Shown one piece after another: positions 42,166 to 48,852 of a stretch of DNA of 48,852 nt; within the stretch, counting starts at the first letter, position 1, and each line of letters starts with the position of its first letter. The stretch lies in NCBI GenBank assembly GCA_051453625.1, contig JBOZIK010000001.1, positions 253,198,707-253,247,558 on the forward strand, in the 5' to 3' direction. The stretch is from Welwitschia mirabilis. Its lineage: Eukaryota; Gnetophyta; Gnetopsida; Welwitschiales. The position numbers were made by a program, and so were the translations under genes. The notes under the pieces were generated by a model. The model was given only the letters and a program-made list of their open reading frames with translations. It did not search any database and was not told where the DNA came from.

Positions 42166-45100
42166 TGCAGGCTTGACTTTTATTTGTTTAGATTCCTGGG
42201 CAAATATGACTGAGGAATACAAAGATGTTTGGATATCAAGTAGTGGTGCCCCCTTTCACATTTGCCTCACAACCATGACCATACATGGCTTGTCTTGTGG
42301 GCGGCAAGCAGTGGGTAAGTGTCCCTACACAGGTGGGGTCCAGTCCCCTATGCACCCACAGACAGGACAGAGTTGGGGCTAGGAGCTCAATGCTTGTTCC
42401 TATGCGTTGTGTCGCTGTTGCTCGAGAGTCCTCTTCCCTACTAGGCGCCCGCTGTAGCTGGAGATAAACCCTGCAAATACGACATGGCATGGGCGTCAGA
42501 TTATATAGCAAGAAGTGAACCCACCAAACCATCGCAGATGTCCAAATAGAGATTGTTTCAGCTCTAATCAGGAATATTTCTTAGGTGCAGTTCGAGTTGC
42601 AAATAGTAGGGAATTCAAATTTCAATGAATTGGTACTGTTGTGTTAAAGCAACAACATGGGTGACACATCAGTGTCAGAAAGGTTATGTTTTAGAAATAA
42701 CATAGTTTCGATGAGCTAGGTTGCAAGCTTTCTTTTTCTAGGGGTACTTGGAAATTCAACAAAGTTGCTATGACTGTTTTGAAAGGAACCAAGGAATGTT
42801 CCATGCGGGAGAGGTTGCTGCTATTACAACAGATTCAAACTTGTGGCATAGGGGGCTGGGACATATTGGCAATCTAGTTTGAAGGTACTGCAATCTAAAC
42901 CCCTCATTCATTTGCCTGTTTCTAGCTTTGATTTCTGTAAAGATTGTGAGGTTGGAAAGTCACATAGAGTAAATTTTAAAAGGAATGAACATCATAGAAG
43001 TAACGGCAAGTTAGAACTTGTTTACTTTGATGTTGTTGGCCCTTGCGAAATTCCATCTACTGTTGGTGGTTCGCATTACTTTGTTACCTTTGTCAATGAT
43101 TTTAGCCGTGAAATTTGCGTCTATCCTATCAAGCTCAAGGACTTGGTACTTGATATTTTTAAGAGGTTTGTTACCCAGGTTGACACACAGATAAAGCTGA
43201 AAGTCAAGAAATTTTTGTCTGACAATGGAGATGAATACACCTCCCTTTGTTTTACTGATTTCTGAGCTCAAAAGGAGATCATACAGAAGCATACTACCCT
43301 TCAAATACTACAACAAAATGGAGTGCTGAGAAGTGTAACAGGACTTCGTTGGAGCATCCAAGAAGCATGCTTGCAGGTGTAGGTCTTCCAAAATTGTTTT
43401 ACGCTAAAGCAGTTAGCACTGTTGCATACCTTATCAGTAGGTCACCTCATTTAGCACTAGATGGACAGAGCTCTGAAGTGTTGTGGAGAGGACACTATAT
43501 CTCCCACTCACATCTGAGAGTTTTTGGCTATGAGACCTAAGTTCATGCCCCAAGTCACATAAGTCCAAATTGGATGAGAGGGCATGCAGATCAATCTTTA
43601 TTGGGGATGGAAGTGCTAATTTTCTTTACAAGCTTTGGGACCCTACTAGCGAACAAGTAGTCGGATCCAGGGATGTCACTTTTAGAGAAGATTCTCTATT
43701 ATCCACAACAAGTTTAGAATCAAGATGATGGAATGTCTGCTTCTAGCATCCCTCAACAAGAGCCTATTAAAACGTTTGCTTATGATCATGATGGTGATGA
43801 TGATGATGAAAGTGACCAGCAAGAAATACAGCTAGAAGATATGGCTGAAAATGAAGATGAATAATTTGAAGATGAACTTAACAAGCAAGAGGATGAAGAT
43901 AGTGGACAGGTGAATCAGCAACATTGGGTGAGAAGGTCCACTAGGGTGCGAAGGCAACTAGATAAGTATTCTCCATCTGTAAATTATGTTTTGCTTACTG
44001 ATTGTGAAGAACCTAAAACATTTGCAGAAGTTAAAACTTCCCCTAACATGGAGAAGGGGGAGGCAGCAATGAAGAGAGAATGGAAGTCTGTGAATGATAA
44101 CAATATGTTGAACCTGTGCCCTTTCCAAAGGGAAGAAAGGCATTGAAACCTTGATGGGTGTCTTGGCTGAAAACAGATTCTAATGCCACAAAAATATACA
44201 AAGCTAAGTTGGTTGCAAAGGGCTATGAACAAAAGGCTGGTATTGATTTTACAAAAATATTCTTACTTGTTGTGAAGTATTCTTCTATTAGAATTGTTTT
44301 ATCACTAGTTGCTTGTCTGAATTTAGAACTAGAACAACTACATGTTAAAACAACATTCTTGCATGGGGACCTAGATAAATAAATTTACATGCAATAGCCT
44401 GAAGGTTACATTCATAGAAGGAAGCCATGATTGGTCTGCAAGTTAAATAGGAGTCTGTATGGGCTGAAACAAGCTCCCAAGTAGTGGAACACGAAGTTTA
44501 ATGCTTTCCTGAAGGAGCAGTGATACACTAGAAGCAATTTGGACCATTGTGTTTATGTTTCAGGTGCTTTAAGTGGCAAATGTTGTATTCTTTTACTGTA
44601 TGTGGATGACATGCTAATTGCAGAAAATGACAAGAAGGAAATAAAAGGCTTGAAGGCTGAGATGGGCAAGAAATTTGCCATGAAATACCTTGGACCAGCA
44701 AGGCAACTCTTAGGGATGCAAATTGAAAGGGGTAGAAAGAAGCGGCTGCTATGGCTGAGTCAAAGTGAACAAATTTCCAAGGTGTTGAAAAGACTTAGAA
44801 TGGCAAATGCTGTAGGTACTCCTCTAGCTCCACATTCAAACTTAGCAAGGGTGATGATGTCAATGACAAAACAGGTTCGAAGATGTTCCATATAGATCAG
44901 GAGTTGGTTCATTGATGTATGCTATGGTTTGTACTAGGCTGGATATAGCACATGCTATTGATGGTGTCAGCAGGTTTATGAGTTGTCCAGGTTAGTCACA
45001 TTGGAGACTTGTGAAATGGATCTTGAGGTATCTAAGAGGTACTCAAGATTACAAGCTGCAATTTGGAGAAGGCACACTAGAAGTTAAAGGCTTTGTGAGT

Positions 45101-45547
45101 GCAAACTGTGCTGTTGATTTGGACACTAGAAAGTCCACTACAGGTTATGTTTGTGTTCTTGGAGGTGGTGCAAGTAGTTGGCAATCCAGACTTCAGCAGT
45201 CAGTAACGTTGTCAACTATAGAAGCAGAATACGTGGCATTAGCTGGAGCCTTCAAAGAGACATTGTGGCTGTGTGGATTTCTACGCCTTTTGGGATTGAA
45301 GCAGCAACAGTTTCATGTGTTGTGTAATAGTTAGAGTGCCATATTTTTGGCAAGGAACCCTCCTCACCATGAAAGGATTAAACACATAGATGCGAGGTAG
45401 CATTTCACAAGAGACATCATGGAGAAGTAAAAGGTGAGTGTGCTGAAAGTTCACATACGTAAAAATGCAGTTGATACTTTGACAAAGACCGTGGCTACAG
45501 ATAAGCATATCTTCTATAGCAAGGTGCTTGGGCTAGCAGCGACATGA
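42166..45547 (+). pseudogene. Element D pol: protease, integrase, RT and RNase H
   Basis: Protease entry DVWISSSGAPFHIC (about 42226-42265) has the catalytic Asp changed to Ser. 42290-42590 is foreign GC-rich sequence. GAG-pre-integrase resumes near 42840 (NLWHRGLGHIGN) and FCKDC. Integrase has Asp 1 in LVYFDVVGP (about 43015) and Asp 2 in LSDNGDEY (about 43216), while the Glu block after QQNGV is lost. About 43785-43930 is an acidic spacer with GAT repeats. RT from about 44158 has AKLVAKGYEQKAGIDF, VKTTFLHGDL and LLYVDDMLIAEN (about 44593-44630). RNase H has STTGYVCVLGGGASSWQS and IEAEYVAL (about 45130-45245), with the last block ending at the TGA of 45545. Confidence 0.85.
42290..42590. other. 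GC-rich foreign segment in element D
   Basis: Between the protease entry and the rest of the protease/GAG-pre-integrase the copia similarity vanishes and composition changes sharply to GC-rich (GTGGGCGGCAAGCAGTGGG, GGCGCCCGCTGTAGC). Copia sequence is recognisable again by about 42700. No target duplication, tRNA-like boxes or coding capacity were recognised. Confidence 0.5.
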
Positions 45548-45615
45548 AGATAAAGACTTGCAAAGCAGTGTAGCTCTTGATTCTTGGAGAGAGATTTGTC
45601 TTCAAGGCGAAGGAG

Positions 45616-45941
45616 TGTTGTCATGAAGCAAATCCTTTTTATCTTAATTTTATATGTTCCCTTTTGTATGACTTATGCAGTCATGTTACTTTTGTAAACT
45701 ACTTTGTAGTGTGATAAAACCTAAAAGGGTGAAAAAGAAGCAGTTAACACGCTAAAAAGGTGTTTATAAAAGGGAGATGTGACTATAGTCTATTATTATA
45801 TTCTCATTTCACTTCAAAGTGCCAATAAGAGCTTTGCACTGCTTTCTCGTGGTTTTTTCCTGGAAGTGTTTCCTCGTAAATTCCTGTGTGTTGTTCCTTT
45901 TTTGCTTGCTACTTTTCTTTTGCTGCGTTTGTTTTACAACA
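45616..45941 (+). repeat. Element D 3' LTR (326 bp)
   Basis: Starts TGTTGTCATGAAGC after the likely polypurine tract GGCGAAGGAG (45606-45615), ends TTTTACAACA. It matches the 5' LTR except for about 50 extra bases after GGGAGATGTG (about 45782-45832) and point differences. Confidence 0.9.
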
Positions 45942-46130
45942 CTTATCCTCGTCTTCTTGGCTCATGTTTATAGGCTTCTTTGCCACACCCTTGTGATGGG
46001 AGCTTCACACTCCTGACAGAGAATGTCTGTCATCAGCAGTTTCCAAATCTGCCAATTGGAGCCCCAAAGTTTCTGGATCTCCACATTGTCCACGATCTTT
46101 AAATCTCTGCGAGCAATCTACTATGAACTA
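45942..46130 (-). pseudogene. Element C gag start, beyond element D
   Basis: Minus strand. Encodes NVEIQKLWGSNWQIWKLLMT (about 46100-46030) and on to VWQKKPINMSQEDED, which joins NLDRKAL at 40948 once D is removed. This is the N-terminal part of the copia capsid. Confidence 0.8.
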
Positions 46131-46143
46131 GGCTCTGATACCA
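46131..46143 (-). other. Element C primer-binding site
   Basis: GGCTCTGATACCA on the plus strand, that is TGGTATCAGAGCC on the minus strand, perfect initiator-tRNA-Met type, two bases from the LTR. Confidence 0.95.
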
Positions 46144-46145
46144 GT

Positions 46146-46668
46146 TGTTGTGATTAAGAAATAGAAGTTGTTGTGCTTAACAAACCAGGACCAATAAAAT
46201 ATATATAAAAAAGGAAATAAAAGTAAAGCATGCAACCTATGCACTAAAGTTAAAAACAAGGTAGAGAGAAGAAGTTGCATGCTAAAACCCTACAGTGTGA
46301 AGGGAAACATCCATGGGAAATCAGGTAGGTCTGATTACTGATAAAATGGTGTGTTTGGTACATCCTGAATCCCTCTGTTCCCCTCCTTTAAATAGCCCTC
46401 AGCATCCAAAAATCATGGGCAATCAATCAAATGAACTACAGTAACCATATCACAAAAGTCAGGGGTATCAGTTAGACTCGGTTCCCTCTTAATGAGTTAG
46501 TCAGGCTCAGTTCCCTTTCATCTATCAAGGATACTACAGCTAGCTACAATTCATTGCAGTCAGTTACAATTAACTTATCACAATCAGGGAAGGTAGTTAC
46601 AAACTTCCTCATCAGGAAATTATGGGGAGAAAATCAAGGATAGAGATTTGACTTCACTTTATATGACA
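46146..46668 (-). repeat. Element C 5' LTR (523 bp)
   Basis: Partner of 36218-36734. The minus-strand start is TGTCATATAAAG and the plus-strand left end TGTTGTGATTAAG. Divergence from its partner is obvious by eye (about one difference in 8-10 bases), more than expected for a young insertion. Confidence 0.85.
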
Positions 46669-48408
46669 ATGTCCTTGACATATACAGACAGAAGTGTTAC
46701 AATATTTGCATCTATCTATGAATTAGATAGTGAAGTTCTTCGTAAAAACTCAGGTTGATGAAAATGTTTCTTTATCTTAGGACATGCGTACTCTATGTGT
46801 ATTTGATCACTATATATGTATATATTACATCCAAGTAGAAATAATGACTTTCTTGAGGAGTTGTGTTTTTTGTTAGTTAATAAGTTTCAGAGAGCCTAGT
46901 TTGATTTTCTCAATTTTATGTGAAGTACAGAGTTCTTAGTGTAACCATATTATATTTGTAATGATACGGACTATGAGTTTATTATTTACCTAACAGTTCC
47001 CCACAGTTCATATTTTGTTAAGAAATTGTAAGTATCTCTCTTCATCATGATCTACCTGATAACTTCATTTGGGAATCCTTCAAACCAACCAAGTTTTTCC
47101 TGTTGTCTGTGGATCAGTAGAGAGGTGTTAATGGGTGTTCATATCTTGAACTCACTTATGCTGACATTATTCATGGTATTGTAATTGAAACGCTGTTAGT
47201 TTTGAACTTTGGCTTTTCCGTTGTATTATATCTCAGTTTTGTTATTTGGCATGGAACTTATTTTACATATTACCAGGAATTGTTTGGCAGGAATTTTCTG
47301 GATCTTGATAAATTGTTGCGAAAAAATTGTTAGGCATCGTATCAATGGATAAAAGACTAAAATAGAGATTTTCGTTAGATACCATAAAAGGTGAGATATT
47401 ACATGTAAGATTTAAATATTGATTTCCAACAATCCAACTCCATGTTAACAAAATTTCCTAGGGATGCAGACATTAAAGTATTTCCAGGGTCACCTCTAGA
47501 GTTGGCTGTTTCAAGCACTGAAATTAGGGCTTGTTGCATGGTACCAATTGCTGAAAGCTCAGCGGGTGTTTACTTGAGCTCCAAGGCCTCTAGTTTATCT
47601 CCTAATTCTTTTTATTGTCAAGCAACCATCAATATCAACAGTTCATATTCTTCTGCTTTTGTTGTAGTTTCTGGACTCATCCTTAAAAGGACTCTTTATC
47701 CTTGCCAAAATTGGAATGTGGCTTCTTGAGATTCCTTTTACTGACCTTGTTATCTTTAAAAAGGGTCTTCGACTCGTTCTGTAATAGACTCTGGAGTTAA
47801 AGATAGTTCTGCAGGTCTGTTCTTGAGTTCTTTTGCATGGCCCTGAAGCCTTCCAGTGGTATCCTTAGACTAACAATTTTCCCTCCAACTTTGATGCACA
47901 GATGAGTCTTAGAAGGATTTCAAGTTCCTTCTGAGCAAGTAACCCAAAAATATTATTATTTTTAATGAAAAGTTATACCTGCATTGTCAACAATACATGC
48001 TTTGCTATTTTATTGTTGGAGATGTGAATATTGGGGTTGTTTGTGTCTAAGGATACAAATGGGTATGATCAATTCACCTCTTCGTTTGCATTATATACAT
48101 GGTTCTAACTTTATAAGATATCTTTTCGAAACATGTCATGGCACCGACCACACTGCACCCAAACCCTGGAGTTAACTCTCCCAACAAAGAGGAGGAGGAG
48201 GAGGAGGGTGGGGAAGGTTTTTGGGGGTGTCATGAACCTCTTTGAGGTTCTTCATGATTCCAACAAAATTTGGAGTTCTGATAGAGAACAATCTTCCATT
48301 TATTTCCTGTACAACCTTAGGTGATTCCTAGTCAACTAGTTCTGGATCATGCAGTTTTGCATAATCTTCACAAGAAGAAAAAGAATAATTGGAGCATAAA
48401 AGACAAGT
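46669..48408. other. Unassigned stretch right of element C
   Basis: No gene called. Minus-strand 47930-47440 contains coding-like pieces in more than one frame (SKTHLCIKVGGKIVSLR; ELSAIGTMQQALISVLETAN), reminiscent of a retroelement gag or a host gene, not identified. 48189-48207 is a short GGA microsatellite. The rest is AT-rich. Confidence 0.35.
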
Positions 48409-48852
48409 TGTTAGGATCGTAGAAGCACCCTAGAAGGGGGGGGGAGGGGGTTTGAATAGGGTAATTTTAAAATTATTGCAAAAAATGNNNNNNNNNNNNN
48501 NNNNNNNNNNNNNNNNNNNNNNNNNNNNNNNNNNNNNNNNNNNNNNNNNNNNNNNNNNNNNNNNNNNNNNNNNNNNNNNNNNNNNNNGAATATATATAAC
48601 TGAAACCACACAATTAAAATGATGTACAGGAATAATCAAGAAATAAACTATGAACAAAGCACAATAAACAATGAGCAGAGCACCAGATTTATAGTGGCTC
48701 GGCAATCCTTGCCTACTCCACTCACAGGGGGCAACAATGTGCTTTCAGCCTCCTGGTTCCCTTATCAGAACACCCAATCTCGTTGGGCAACACCTTTTCA
48801 CAAGGTTGCAATCAATTCCCTTCTGTTGGGAATCACAACCTTACTTCAACAA
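48409..48852 (-). repeat. LTR4: inverted LTR related to composite B, cut by window end
   Basis: Plus-strand start TGTTAGGATCGTAGAAGCACCC is the reverse complement of an LTR end resembling that of LTR2 (GGGTGCCTCAAGATCCTAACA). Farther in, the minus strand reads GTTGCCCCCTGTGAGTGGAG with GAGCCACTATAAATC at 48740-48680, matching the GTTGCCCTCGAGAGTGGAG and CCACTATAAAAT of LTR2. No primer site lies to its left, so it is a solo LTR or the 3' LTR of an element that extends beyond the window. A G-run (48436-48450) lies near the end. Confidence 0.7.
48488..48587. other. Assembly gap (100 N) in LTR4
   Basis: Again exactly 100 N, probably a placeholder. Confidence 0.9.

Larger units (their letters stand above)
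40949..45941 (+). mobile_element. Element D: plus-strand copia retrotransposon nested in C
   Basis: 5' LTR 40949-41236, primer site 41239-41251, gag-pol, polypurine tract, 3' LTR 45616-45941. The left flank is ATTAT (40944-40948) and the right CTTAT (45942-45946), a target duplication differing at one base. It sits in gag of element C in the opposite orientation, so C is the older element. Coding parts hold numerous stops, but the catalytic YVDD of the RT is still readable. Confidence 0.9.
36218..46668 (-). mobile_element. Element C: minus-strand copia retrotransposon, split by element D
   Basis: 5' LTR (46146-46668), primer site (46131-46143), gag (46130-45942 and 40948-40390), pol (about 40389-36735) and 3' LTR (36218-36734), all read on the minus strand. 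Element D occupies 40949-45941. Removing D joins gag in a sensible order. The gag entry (LWGSNWQIWKLLMTDILC) is typical of a common plant copia lineage close to Tork/Angela-type elements; lineage is a tentative call. All coding parts have stops and frameshifts. Confidence 0.85.

Noticed and set aside
1-48852. tRNA, rRNA or other structured RNA genes
   Set aside because: None was recognised by eye; the only tRNA-related sequences are primer-binding sites of the retrotransposons.

Overview
This is a plant nuclear scaffold window: AT-rich, low in genes, and built mostly of old, broken transposable elements nested in one another. It has six runs of N. The signs of a land plant are copia-type LTR retrotransposons primed by initiator-tRNA-Met (TGGTATYAGAGCC), a Sirevirus-like element carrying a plant-transposon-protein ORF, a plant LINE, and exon-like islands with GTAAGT/GTATGC donors separated by kilobases. 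The long introns and old repeats suit a gymnosperm or an early-diverging or large-genome angiosperm. The species cannot be named from the sequence.

Layout. 0.2-1.2 kb: remnant of a copia reverse transcriptase. 2.0-4.3 kb: several exon-like islands, the clearest being most of an RNA-recognition motif (RRM) at 3038-3245. 4950-6169: a 1.2 kb insertion with a 9 bp target-site duplication. 7.8-11.4 kb: decayed minus-strand TE coding sequence. 11.9-15.4 kb: a minus-strand LINE split by an AT-rich insert. 16.3-16.7 kb: a homopurine tract and a strong G-quadruplex motif between two direct repeats. 18430-19037: a long open exon that looks like the second half of an RRM plus an acidic/basic tail, so one host gene may span about 2-19 kb with TEs in its introns. 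22.1-35.5 kb: a minus-strand copia (A) split by a plus-strand Sirevirus-like composite (B, 22975-34996) with three LTRs and two internal regions. 36.2-46.7 kb: a complete but dead minus-strand copia (C) split by a plus-strand copia (D, 40949-45941). From 48409 to the end: part of an inverted LTR related to those of B.

The main discovery candidate is in element B. Its LTRs, and separately the region just upstream of its accessory ORF, carry a ladder of the palindrome GGACGTCC set out in pairs. Partners are 21-22 bp apart (two helical turns) and pairs repeat about every 56 bp. Three LTRs carry 4, 5 and 4 pairs. Two arrays upstream of the accessory ORF carry 7 and at least 4. The spacing survives although the sequence has decayed, mainly at the CpG. 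This suggests a phased protein-binding or structural array shared by the LTR promoter and a possible internal promoter.

No element here looks able to move by itself: every gag-pol has stops or frameshifts, and B has also lost the catalytic core of its reverse transcriptase. All positions and alignments were made by eye.
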